This document shows, piece by piece, positions 20,886 to 31,126 of a DNA stretch of 64,000 bases. The notes beneath the pieces are model-generated. The model saw only the letters and a program-made list of their open reading frames with translations, did not search any database and was not told the origin of the DNA. Each line of letters opens with the position of its first letter. Position 1 is the first letter of the stretch. The position numbers were made by a program, and so were the translations under genes. The DNA comes from Ceratopteris richardii (lineage: Eukaryota; Streptophyta; Polypodiopsida; Polypodiales; Pteridaceae). The stretch is taken from positions 93,976,733-94,040,732 of the forward strand of contig CM035407.1 of the NCBI GenBank assembly GCA_020310875.1. The letters run 5' to 3'.

Positions 20886-23800
20886 TTACGAGTGATGTGT
20901 GATGATGGTGGGTGAATTTATACAAGGTTTAAAGGTTAGTGATTTAGTACAAGGTTGTATGTTAGTCGGGGGGGTAGTTTTATCAGACATGGGGTTAGGG
21001 GGAGACGGTTGGACACGTTTCGGTATCCATTTCCTACGGATTTTGGAGTGGGTGGTGGGTTTCTGCGGAGGGGCAAAGGGTGGTGTCGGGTGTGGTGGTA
21101 TCAAGGGATGAAATGAGTTGTGGGGGTTATATATTACATGGCTTATGGGTTGAGCTATGATACATGGTTTGGGTACCCAAATCTGCGTGGGCGTGGGTCT
21201 ATGGGTAAGGTACTTCTTGGCGATCCACATTTTTCGGATGCTCGGACCTGTAGAAGAAGGTCGAGGGGATGGTGAATACTGATTTTGCTTCTGCACTGCC
21301 TTTTGCTTGTTGGTCTCTGCTTGGTTGGAGTTCTTTAGTGCTTTTTGTCCTTTAGGCACCCATATTTGTCTGGTGCCGCTTCCTTTGGGTGGCCTAAACT
21401 GCCTTCCTTGTTGTGTCTTCTGATACTGCCGTCGGTCTGGGTTCGTTCGTCGTGGTTGACTCTGTTGTTGTTGAGGTTGAGAGGTCGGATGGACGCTCTG
21501 CTTTGGAAAAGAAAGGAGATCCAACACTTGCGTGACCTGCCCATTAGGAAGTGATGCGTTCTTTAGATTTAATCTAGGCCAGTCCGCAACAAGTTTGGAA
21601 GGATGAGCACCGCAGGGTGTCGTGCTCATTTGGCCGCTGATGCAACCCACCTGACCGCTGATTGTGTCCATCTGCCCTTGCAGTTGGGTATCTGTCTCTT
21701 CTAGTTTGCAGGAAGTCCCAGGGAAGATCTCCTGTCGTCCTTCTGATTGACAAGTGTCCATAGCCAAGCCCGAGTGGGTTGGTGTAGACGTAACGTGACT
21801 GGTCTGATTAAAGATCTTCCGGTCTTCCGTCGCATGTATTTCATAGGGTCTAGGGTCACAATCGTCAAGCGGAATGCCGTTAGGGAAGTCAAGCGGTATC
21901 ACTCGCTTCTGCTCTAAGGTTCCAATCTGTAAGGAGCCTTGTCTAAGATTTAGGTCCACTGAGTGATCGTATAGCCAATCTTGGCCAAGGATTAGGGGTT
22001 CTATCAGGTCGTCATCATGGCACACTAGTAGCTTTGCTGTCATCGTCAAATCCTTAATGAGGATAGGAAGGTCCACCTCACCCATGCAAGGGGTTTCCAT
22101 GCCTCCTAGGCCTATGAGGTATGCCTCAATTGGCCGCATTTCTATTCCTGAATCCTTATAGTGGGACCATCTAATCGCACTAGTCGCAGCACCTGAGTCA
22201 ATTAAAGCCCTGAGTTCTTGGCAAGGGTTGCCGTGCTCTAGCCTAACCGTAATGAATGGTCTCCTGTCCACTATGCTAGGATGAGTGGTTGACTTTACTT
22301 GACACATGTCCATGGGATATCTGGGTGATGTTTCCAGATGGTTATAATGTTCTTTCCCTAGTCCTTGTCTTCTTAGTTTCATGCGCTTAATGCGTTCTAT
22401 GGCTTCTGCCTGAGCTTCCGCTCGTATTCTATTTTCTTCCTCCTTACGCTTCTTTGCCAACGTGAGTCGTCTAAGCATATCCTCAGTAAGAGGTTCTTGA
22501 TATAACCTGACTCTACAGCCACTAATGTAATTAGGCATTATATCTCCTTCTAAGGTGGCTAACTGTACTGCACCACTAGTCGAAAGTCTGTTAATGATCA
22601 TAGGTCCACAACCTCGCTTTTCTAACTTCCGTGCGTGTTGTTTCAGCGTATATACTAGAACTAAATCTCCTTCTTTTAGGCCTTTATCTTTCATATGTGC
22701 ATCAAAATATGCTTTCTGTCGCTTCTTCGCTGCGTATATTCCTGCTGCTGCTTTCAGCCTGGTTTCTCCTAATGGTTCCAAGTCCATTATTCTCGCTGAT
22801 AATTCATGGTCGGTCCACTGATGTTCCTGTGCAACCTTAAGGGTCAGTATCAAGAAGTCCAAGGGAAGCACTGCATTCTGACCAAAAACCATCTGAAAGG
22901 GAGTTGCATTGAGTACGGTCTTGTAGGCCACTCGATATGCCCAAACAGCGTGGTGTAGCTGTTTGTCCCAATCTGAACGTTTGTTGTTCACGAGTTTCGT
23001 CAGTACGGTACACAGTATTTTGTTCGTGCTCTCAGCCTGACCATTGGCCTGAGGATGATATGGTGCAGATTTCTTGTGAATCACCATAAAATCCTGTAAC
23101 AAATATTCAATGACTTGGTTTAGAAAGTGAGTGCCTCGATCGCTCACTAACTCTATAGGCAATCCATATCTTGTAAAGACATTTTCAAATAAGAATTTTG
23201 CAGTCGTGTGAGCATCATTCTTTTTTGTGGCTTTTGCCTCTACCCATTTCGTAAGATAATCTGTGGCAACAATAATGTATTCCGCATGTGTACCTTTTGC
23301 AGGGGGGTTGATGGGTCCTACAAAGTCTATACCCCACTTAGAAAATGCACGTCCGCCCAACATGGGTTTCAATGGCATTTCATCTCTGCGAGTAGGAAAC
23401 TGAGTTCTTTGGCACACATCACATCTCTTTACATAGGTATGTGCATCCATGTGAAGAGTGGGCCACCATAATCCTGCAAAGAGAATGGCTTTGATTATCC
23501 TATCTGGTCCAAAATGACCTCCTGCAACACCTTGGTGTGCCGTCTCTAGTATGCTCAGATAATCGCTTTCATGAAGACATTGTCTTAAATATCCATCTCG
23601 TCCTCTTTTGTATAAATTATCGCCAATAAGTGAATAGTCTTGAGCTTCCTGCTCTAGACTGCGTTGTCGAGCTAAGGTCATGCCTTGAGGGAATGTGTTC
23701 GTCCTCAAGTATGTCACTAAAGGTTCACTCCAGTCTGGTGTGAGAGACACGTGATATAGTGTCGCATGCTCTACTGGTGGTCTTTCACAGCAAACATGGC

Positions 23801-26800
23801 ATTCCTTACACAACTTGTAGACATCTGCTTCCATCGTAGGCCAATATACTCCTAATCTATGCAGAGTCTGTAATGTTCGATGTTTTGAATGATGTTGCTT
23901 TAGTGCACCTACGTGTGCTAATTGCAACCAATTCGCATGTTCTGAGTCATCTACACAACAGGCAAGAATCTTTTGGTTATCCTGTTTGTATATGCTTCCT
24001 GCCATTATTTGGTACCTCTGAGACTTGGTAATCTCTCCTTCTTTGATCTTTAACTTAGGATTCTTGGGTCCGTATGTCAGAATAGGGAGTATCGGCTTAG
24101 CCCATTCTGGTGCTATCTCAAGGTTAAACATGTATGCATCTGGTAATTCATCTGCTATTCCTTGGGGAGCTTCTCCTGAGGTTAATCTTGAAAGGTGGTC
24201 AGCTCTAAGATGTGTCTTTCCTTTCCTAACTACCACTTCAAAATCATACTCCATGAGTAATAGAAACCAACGTATCAGTCGTCCTGTGTTACATGGTTTG
24301 TTGACTAAATATAATAGGGCTTGATGATCTATAAAGAACTTGAATTTGTTGGCCAACAAGTAGTGCCTAAACTTCTTTACTGCGTAGATCATCCCTAATC
24401 CTTCTCGTTCCGTCGTGGTGTAATTTCTTTCTGCTGCGTTCAGTTGTCTGCTAGCATAAGCTATGGGGAGATCTATGTTTCCTTCATTCGTGGGTTGTGC
24501 TAACACACATCCTATGGCGTAATTGGATGCATCCACATGTACATGGAATGGCTTACTCCAATCTGGGGTAGTCAATATAGGTGCTGAGCACAAGCGTCGT
24601 TTAAGTTCATTGAATGACTTTTCACATTCATCTGTCCACTCAAAGTTGGTTAAAAGAGAGTACAAAGGCTTGGCTATGATTGCATACATATGTATGAATC
24701 TCCTATAATATCCGCAACGGCCCATAAATGCCTGTACCTCTTTCACATTAGTTGGTCTTGGTAATTCTGCAATTACCTTCACCTTTTCTTCGTCCGTAGA
24801 GATTCCATTTTTTGACACAATGTGTCCTAGAATTTTGCCTTGTCTGACCATGAAAACGCATTTTTCTGGGTTCAAACAAACCTGATATTCTCGACATTTG
24901 TCAAATATTTGTCTTAACTCTGGGATATGTATCTGTCTTACATTTGAATGTGCACATAAGTCATCGACATAAACTTCCAAGCTCTTGCGTAAGAATTCCT
25001 TAAAAACATGACACATAAGTCGCTGGAAAGTGGCGGGTGCATTTGTTAAGCCAAATGGCATTACACGAAATGCAAATATGCCCCATTCTGTGGCAAAAGC
25101 CGTCTTGTGTTTATCTTCTGGAGCAATGGCTACTTGGTTATAGCCTGAAAAACCATCAAGAAAGCTGTAAACTTCCTTGCCCGCAACTCTTTCCAATAGA
25201 TGTTCTGTGATAGGAAGAGGGTAACTGTCTCTAATCGTTGCGGCATTAACTTTTTTAAGGTTAATACACACACGTAATTTTCCGTTCTTCTTGGGCACAA
25301 CCACAATGGGAGATACCCATTCGGTATGCTCAATTTCGTAAATGAATCCTGCTTCTATCAAGCGATCTATCTCCTCTTTAATCTTCGCAGCGTAGTTATC
25401 ATTGTAAGTGTAAGGTTTTTGTTTTGTCGGTTTTGCATCTGGAGTCATAGGGATTCTATGAGAACATATATCTGGATCTACTCCTTTCAAATCTTTGTAA
25501 CTCCAAGCAAAAACATCTCTATATTCGCGCAATAGGGCAACTAACTCTTCTTCTTCTTCGGTCGTCAAATCATGCCCTATGTAGGTACATTTTTCTTCTT
25601 CTCCTTCTATGGCAACTATTATTTTCTTGGTTTTCTCTCGGTTATCATATACTTGTCCGTCATTCGCCTTTCTATTGGGCATCCGTACCATGATTCTTCT
25701 ATCTTCAATTTCATATTTCTTGAAGTTCTCGGGTACTTCAAACAAAGGTTCTTCTTTTTCTGACATGGTTTCTTTCTTCTTTCTTTTCTTGCCTTCACTC
25801 TTGGTAGTCACTTCTGTGGCTAACCTCACCTCGTTCGTAATTTCCTCATGTCTCTGAGTGTGAGTCTCTACCTCGTAGAAATATTCTTCCTCTGATGCAA
25901 AGGGTGGGTCCATGATAATTGATTCTAACTCAAAATCGCTTGCATCCTCGAATGCATCAGTGTCTGGTTCACACTCTTCTAAAACTGCATCGCACATGAT
26001 TGGCTCTATCGTAAAAACTGAAATGTCATAGCCATCCTCGTCACAGTGGGGTGTCCATTGTTCTTCATTGATGGCTACATCCATGGTTGCTAGTATTTCC
26101 GCCCAACCATGGGGTTCAAACTCTTCGTCTGGAAATACTACAGGTGCATATGCTGGATCTTGAAGGGTTCGTGGATGTTGTTCTGCACCTAAGGTCCTTG
26201 CTTTTAATCTTTCTTCCTCTTGTTTGGCAACTTTACACATCCATAAATGGGTATCCTCATGCAACCAAGAAGGATCTGATTCTAATGAGTGCACGGATTC
26301 CGTCTCTACTGGTGTTTTATGGATGGTATTCCATTGTATTGGGGGTACATCTCGATGTGAATAGTCTTTAAGATTGACTTTGGTAGTCACTCCTAAATGT
26401 TGCAAGTACAAAGAATTAGTTCCCCAATCTTGTACAATTTGCAACTGACGCATGAATGGTCGTCCCAATATCATCTCATACGCATGATTTTTCGCGAAGT
26501 CACAAATGGCGAAAGTATGCTCAAATTCTACACAAGTGGTGAGAGATATGCCTTCTAGTAAGCCTAATGGTTTTTCTATGTGTCCATCAGCCATTTGCAG
26601 CTTCATCCTGGTGGGTCTGAGTGCTGGCTTACCCCAACGTTTCCACAGAGCGGTGGTAGCTATGGCTACTCCGGCTCCCGAATCTAAGATGGCTTTCGTG
26701 GTGTAGCCCTGATGGGTTATTGGAAGATATGTGTTACCTTCCTCTCCTTTGCTTACGTCTCCAATCTTTTCCACGGGTATCTCTGGTACCTTCTTATGTG

Positions 26801-29800
26801 ATCCTATCTGAGAGGGTGTGGTAGCTAGCTCAGGGAATTGATTTGCTACATGCTTCCACAATTCTGGTTTTACCTTTAACAATTCCTCCAAAGTGAGATT
26901 ACATTGTACTTTCGTGTTCTTGATCACTTCCGTGTTCCTAGGGATCACTGATTCTTCATTCCTCACTATTATCGTGGGTGCTCTCATACTTATAGACTTT
27001 GCTTCCCAAGGTCCTGTGAACTGAGGTAATTCTTGTAAAGAATTAGATTCAAATCCTGTGGGTTCACTCAGTTGTTCCACCTCTACCTCATCATATATAG
27101 AGGGGATGTCTTGGGGAAATTGTTCCTGCAAGTCGTTTATTTCCTGAATAGGAGGATGAGTTCCTTGTTCTTTTCTCCATTTCTCTTCTTGTATTTCTCT
27201 CAAAAATTCATGTGAGTACCTCTGTATGGAAGATAGGTTATCTTGACTTTCTGTATTAGGTACTTGAGACAGGGATGGTGCATTCCTTTCCTGTGTCTCT
27301 GGGACAGTAGGGTTCCTAGACTGATCCTTTTTCTCTTTGCTTTCTATCAAGTGTTCTAGCCTCTCCATTAGTCCTTGAAAGTGTAGTTCCGGTTTTGCCA
27401 TGTTATTCCAATTAAGATATCTGGAGGCTTCGAACAAGGCTTGTGCTAACTCTACCATCTTCATGCAAAGTTTAGTTCTCTCAATTTCTAGATCAGCTCG
27501 AGGGTAGTTTTTACTCATTTCCGTGACTTGAGGTCCCTCTTTTATTCTAGCCTGATATGCACGAAACATCATGTCTAGATCTTCTGGTATGGGTTCCGCT
27601 AAAACTGATCCTGATTTCTGAGCTGGATTTTCTTGATTTAATTCCTGTGAGGCCAATTCTTGTATTTTGGCTCTAGATTCTCTTAGACTTCCTTCCAACT
27701 CACTTATCTTTTTACTCCATTTTCTCTTTATCCTTTCTCTAGAATCTTTCCAAGATTTTGTCTTTTTACTGCTAGATTCTGCAACTTCACTAGTTCCGGC
27801 TACTTTCTCTTGATTAAGTTGTTGGTTTTGTAAGAGCGCCTGAGCTCTGGTTATAGCTTGGATAGGCACGTATGTAGGGTTGGATCCATCTGCATTATTT
27901 ACAATACCTATCACGTTGATCGTTGTCACATTTGTAGTGTTAACTGGGTTCTTAGGACAATCTTTGATTATGTGCTCTTTGCCACAATCGGCACAAAAGC
28001 CTTGTATGTTATAGTACTGTGATTGCCTTGCTATTGGGGGATGTGGACAATCCTTTATGAAATGATCTCCTTGGCACCTAAAGCATGGTCCTCTAGGGCC
28101 CTGTGGTCTCTGTTGTCTCAATTGGGGCCGTGGGTTTGGGTTTGTGTACATCACATTAGTATAGTCTGGCTCCCAACTAGGTTCCATTGGTGGACTATCA
28201 TAAGGATATGTCTCCACATGTTCTGGTGACTCCGTGTAATAAGCGGGTGGACTAGTTACATGAGTAGAGTCAAAACTGTTTGAGTTCGGGTCACTTTCTG
28301 TGATCAAGGGTGAAGAAGGCACTAAGGCCCTACTTAGGTTCTCTTCTGTAGCAGCGTATTTGACTGAGATGACATTCGCTGGTGGGGGTGGCTGCTGAGC
28401 TAAGACGGGTTGAGGTCTCTGTTGAGCCTGGTATGGGTAGTTCTGAGGAGGCCTATAGTAATAAGGCTGAGCATTGTATTGGCCTTGATACCTACCTGGC
28501 TGCTGGTATGTTTGCGGGTAGTTCTGTCTCACGGTTTGTTTGTTGTATGGGCAGTCCTGAGCCGTATGATTCGTGTATCTTCTCTCAATTGTGCAATATT
28601 GGCCACTAGGGTTGGCTTGAGGTTGAGGTGCATTGGGGCACACATTTGCCAAATGATTTCCACCACAAGCGTAACAACGTACATTAGTTGGTAGCTTGGG
28701 CACCTGCTTACTAGAAACTCCTAGTTTTTGGGCCACTTTTTCCGCTAGGTCCTCTATCGAATTAGACAATTTTGTGGATGCTAAAGAAGAACGATCTGAG
28801 TCCTTATAGACCTTTGAGAGCTCTAATTCCTCTCCTAGGTTATCCTCAATGTCTATACATATTCTTACACACTCCTCTAGCGTTCTGGGTTCCTTTAGGT
28901 ACACATAGGAACGTAGTTTAGCGCTCAACAAGCCATCTAGAAACAGTGATACTTGTTTGGCTTGTGAGGGTAGCTCTTGCATTGGACATCGTTCAACATA
29001 TTGTCTAAACCTACGTCCTGCCAGTCTCACTGTTTCCTGAGGGGTCTGTTTAAAGCTATGAATCAACGAAGACGTGTCATGTCTAATCCCACTTTTAGAG
29101 AATTCAGTGATGAATGACTCTAAAAAGTGATGGATGTCTCTAAATTGCCTTTGTTGCAGTGGTTGGAACCAAGTTAAAGCGGTATTCTTTAACGTTAGTC
29201 CAAATGCATTGTACTGCGTGAACATGTCCTCGACTTGTTCTGCCCTCAGTACTTGCTTGAATTCTGCGACGTGGTCATAGGGATCTCCTGTTCCATCAAA
29301 GTAATTTTTCATGGATTTCACTAATTGAGTGGGTCTCAATACTCTTGCGTGTTCGCGTGGTCTGGGTAGAGGAAAATCATCTCTACCACCTAGTATTCCA
29401 TGATCTCTTTGTCTATCCGCGCTATTGATGTTCGTGGTTGTTCTATCTCTCCCTATGGGGTGATTGAAGCTTACTTCCGGTCTCTCTTTATTTCCTTCTC
29501 TTTGATTTCCATGGGCTGAGGAGGTTCCTCCCCCTTGTTGACTTGTATTTATGTTCGTTCTAGATGGAGGGAATATCAATTCACCTCTCCAAGTGTATGT
29601 GTTTCTAGCGCGCTCAGGCACCACAAAGACTCTTTCTGAAGTTTCATCCAGGTATACAACCTTTCCAGGTGTATCCGGATCCTTGAATTCATAGATTGTA
29701 CTGATGCCTACCTCACTGGGGTTTTCCTTTCTGTACCTCCAAAAGGCTTCATCTGTCTCTTTATTTACGAACAACTCGGTGCTCCTGTTGTCTTGAGGGA

Positions 29801-30344
29801 TCCACTCTGGGATGAGTACTCTCGTTAATACGGATTTCCCTCTCGGTGTTCTAGGTTCTTCTAACGGTTCTTTTCCTTGCAATTTCACTTCCGTCTCTAA
29901 TTGAATTGTGCCAAACTCATTAGTATCGTTTGGCTGCGTACTGAGAATGTACATGGTTCCTTCTTTGTCTATGTAAGCGTCTCTCTCAAACTTCACCACT
30001 GGTCTTTTCAATCCAATGGGTTGATCAGGGTTGTGCAGTTGCACCACTTGCCTCTGCAAACCATCCTCATAGATGCGAGCACCTAATCGGTTGGTTCGGA
30101 GAAACTCTAGTTGCGTTCTATAGGGTCCTTCTGGTTTTTCTAGGTATGCTACATGGGACCCTCCTTCTGGTCTGTCTGTGCTAAATGCCATTTCTGATTC
30201 ACTTGATTCTGAGCTCAACTCGTAGGGATAACTACTATTCAATTGCTGAGCCCAAGATCGAGCTGTGGTTCTTACACTAGCCTCTGATGATCTAAGGCTT
30301 CTTCTGTCCGACTTACCTATATGTTTGCCCGATCTAAGGTTCAT
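20886..30344 (-). CDS. Element A ORF1: intact Gag-PR-RT-RH-Zn-Zn-IN-PR2 polyprotein (~3152 aa)
   Basis: The first ATG is at 30344 (MNLRSGKH); the upstream open codons begin with TTG. Approximate residues: gag capsid 355-485; CCHC knuckles near 558 (CYACGGNHLANVC), 753 (CFRCQGDHFIKDC) and 785 (CADCGKEHIIKDC), plus one degenerate near 590; retropepsin 1 with AILDSGAG near 1218 and MILGRPF near 1292; RT with FLDGFSGYNQV and catalytic YVDD near 1791; RNase H about 1930-2045; first H2C2 module about 2135-2180; second about 2268-2310; integrase core with GIDFVGP, SDRGTHF and GQAEST near 2341, 2404 and 2440; an integrase C-terminal region; retropepsin-like 2 with ALIDSGAATSAI near 2714 and LILGQDWL near 2783; and a Pro/Gln-rich tail with four W-x-x-K motifs. 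There is no stop in over 9.4 kb. It should be processed in virus-like particles by its own protease. Confidence 0.93.
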   Translation of the reverse strand: MNLRSGKHIGKSDRRSLRSSEASVRTTARSWAQQLNSSYPYELSSESSESEMAFSTDRPEGGSHVAYLEKPEGPYRTQLEFLRTNRLGARIYEDGLQRQVVQLHNPDQPIGLKRPVVKFERDAYIDKEGTMYILSTQPNDTNEFGTIQLETEVKLQGKEPLEEPRTPRGKSVLTRVLIPEWIPQDNRSTELFVNKETDEAFWRYRKENPSEVGISTIYEFKDPDTPGKVVYLDETSERVFVVPERARNTYTWRGELIFPPSRTNINTSQQGGGTSSAHGNQREGNKERPEVSFNHPIGRDRTTTNINSADRQRDHGILGGRDDFPLPRPREHARVLRPTQLVKSMKNYFDGTGDPYDHVAEFKQVLRAEQVEDMFTQYNAFGLTLKNTALTWFQPLQQRQFRDIHHFLESFITEFSKSGIRHDTSSLIHSFKQTPQETVRLAGRRFRQYVERCPMQELPSQAKQVSLFLDGLLSAKLRSYVYLKEPRTLEECVRICIDIEDNLGEELELSKVYKDSDRSSLASTKLSNSIEDLAEKVAQKLGVSSKQVPKLPTNVRCYACGGNHLANVCPNAPQPQANPSGQYCTIERRYTNHTAQDCPYNKQTVRQNYPQTYQQPGRYQGQYNAQPYYYRPPQNYPYQAQQRPQPVLAQQPPPPANVISVKYAATEENLSRALVPSSPLITESDPNSNSFDSTHVTSPPAYYTESPEHVETYPYDSPPMEPSWEPDYTNVMYTNPNPRPQLRQQRPQGPRGPCFRCQGDHFIKDCPHPPIARQSQYYNIQGFCADCGKEHIIKDCPKNPVNTTNVTTINVIGIVNNADGSNPTYVPIQAITRAQALLQNQQLNQEKVAGTSEVAESSSKKTKSWKDSRERIKRKWSKKISELEGSLRESRAKIQELASQELNQENPAQKSGSVLAEPIPEDLDMMFRAYQARIKEGPQVTEMSKNYPRADLEIERTKLCMKMVELAQALFEASRYLNWNNMAKPELHFQGLMERLEHLIESKEKKDQSRNPTVPETQERNAPSLSQVPNTESQDNLSSIQRYSHEFLREIQEEKWRKEQGTHPPIQEINDLQEQFPQDIPSIYDEVEVEQLSEPTGFESNSLQELPQFTGPWEAKSISMRAPTIIVRNEESVIPRNTEVIKNTKVQCNLTLEELLKVKPELWKHVANQFPELATTPSQIGSHKKVPEIPVEKIGDVSKGEEGNTYLPITHQGYTTKAILDSGAGVAIATTALWKRWGKPALRPTRMKLQMADGHIEKPLGLLEGISLTTCVEFEHTFAICDFAKNHAYEMILGRPFMRQLQIVQDWGTNSLYLQHLGVTTKVNLKDYSHRDVPPIQWNTIHKTPVETESVHSLESDPSWLHEDTHLWMCKVAKQEEERLKARTLGAEQHPRTLQDPAYAPVVFPDEEFEPHGWAEILATMDVAINEEQWTPHCDEDGYDISVFTIEPIMCDAVLEECEPDTDAFEDASDFELESIIMDPPFASEEEYFYEVETHTQRHEEITNEVRLATEVTTKSEGKKRKKKETMSEKEEPLFEVPENFKKYEIEDRRIMVRMPNRKANDGQVYDNREKTKKIIVAIEGEEEKCTYIGHDLTTEEEEELVALLREYRDVFAWSYKDLKGVDPDICSHRIPMTPDAKPTKQKPYTYNDNYAAKIKEEIDRLIEAGFIYEIEHTEWVSPIVVVPKKNGKLRVCINLKKVNAATIRDSYPLPITEHLLERVAGKEVYSFLDGFSGYNQVAIAPEDKHKTAFATEWGIFAFRVMPFGLTNAPATFQRLMCHVFKEFLRKSLEVYVDDLCAHSNVRQIHIPELRQIFDKCREYQVCLNPEKCVFMVRQGKILGHIVSKNGISTDEEKVKVIAELPRPTNVKEVQAFMGRCGYYRRFIHMYAIIAKPLYSLLTNFEWTDECEKSFNELKRRLCSAPILTTPDWSKPFHVHVDASNYAIGCVLAQPTNEGNIDLPIAYASRQLNAAERNYTTTEREGLGMIYAVKKFRHYLLANKFKFFIDHQALLYLVNKPCNTGRLIRWFLLLMEYDFEVVVRKGKTHLRADHLSRLTSGEAPQGIADELPDAYMFNLEIAPEWAKPILPILTYGPKNPKLKIKEGEITKSQRYQIMAGSIYKQDNQKILACCVDDSEHANWLQLAHVGALKQHHSKHRTLQTLHRLGVYWPTMEADVYKLCKECHVCCERPPVEHATLYHVSLTPDWSEPLVTYLRTNTFPQGMTLARQRSLEQEAQDYSLIGDNLYKRGRDGYLRQCLHESDYLSILETAHQGVAGGHFGPDRIIKAILFAGLWWPTLHMDAHTYVKRCDVCQRTQFPTRRDEMPLKPMLGGRAFSKWGIDFVGPINPPAKGTHAEYIIVATDYLTKWVEAKATKKNDAHTTAKFLFENVFTRYGLPIELVSDRGTHFLNQVIEYLLQDFMVIHKKSAPYHPQANGQAESTNKILCTVLTKLVNNKRSDWDKQLHHAVWAYRVAYKTVLNATPFQMVFGQNAVLPLDFLILTLKVAQEHQWTDHELSARIMDLEPLGETRLKAAAGIYAAKKRQKAYFDAHMKDKGLKEGDLVLVYTLKQHARKLEKRGCGPMIINRLSTSGAVQLATLEGDIMPNYISGCRVRLYQEPLTEDMLRRLTLAKKRKEEENRIRAEAQAEAIERIKRMKLRRQGLGKEHYNHLETSPRYPMDMCQVKSTTHPSIVDRRPFITVRLEHGNPCQELRALIDSGAATSAIRWSHYKDSGIEMRPIEAYLIGLGGMETPCMGEVDLPILIKDLTMTAKLLVCHDDDLIEPLILGQDWLYDHSVDLNLRQGSLQIGTLEQKRVIPLDFPNGIPLDDCDPRPYEIHATEDRKIFNQTSHVTSTPTHSGLAMDTCQSEGRQEIFPGTSCKLEETDTQLQGQMDTISGQVGCISGQMSTTPCGAHPSKLVADWPRLNLKNASLPNGQVTQVLDLLSFPKQSVHPTSQPQQQQSQPRRTNPDRRQYQKTQQGRQFRPPKGSGTRQIWVPKGQKALKNSNQAETNKQKAVQKQNQYSPSPRPSSTGPSIRKMWIAKKYLTHRPTPTQIWVPKPCIIAQPISHVIYNPHNSFHPLIPPHPTPPFAPPQKPTTHSKIRRKWIPKRVQPSPPNPMSDKTTPPTNIQPCTKSLTFKPCINSPTIITHHS

Positions 30345-31126
30345 TAATTTTCTTCCTTGCTCACTCAATTACACACTTAGATCGTCAATGGTCCTTTGGG
30401 GATTACTTTCTTGATTCTTTTTAATTTTCTCTGGATTCTTGTTTTAATATATGCGTCAGGAATTCGACTTTCGTGATGATTTTAAGTTTTCGTTCCGTCA
30501 GACTTATATTCTTTTCTTTAGGTTTTCGTCACACACACCTTTACTTTAAGTCTTAAACTTGAAAGAATTAGGTATCTTGAACTTGAGGCGTTCCTATCGT
30601 CTTAAATCCACAATGCTACCATTTATCCTAAGCTAAGAATTGACTGAGGGGGTTGAGTAATCTTCCAACCTTGAGTCGGCTTTTCTGGTTGCTCTGATGC
30701 CCTGTTGCCCAAGAAGCCGTGCTTCCCAAGCTCTGCTGTCTTCACTGCCTTGCTTGCTTGCCCTTGATTGCCTTTGCTAGACCTGGAAAATTCCAATATT
30801 AGACCAATTCACAAGATGATCAAACACTTGAGCATATACACCTTTTAATCCCTTCCCTTTTTGCCCAAAATTTTCAATGTGTGCCCCCTGGCTTCCTAGT
30901 CCCAAACTAGGTGAACCTCAAAATAGCTTATCCAAAAATAGACGTATCCTATTAAGCTCAAAAAAACGGACTTCGGATGAAAAAGTTATACGCGTTCAGG
31001 CCCTGGGGGGTAAAAACTGACAATCAAATTTTCCTTCAAATATGAGCTAAGGGGTCTCCTATGAGTCTAATGGTCCAAAAATTTTTCAAAAATACCCTCA
31101 AATTTGGTCAAAAATTGGAGTCCAAA

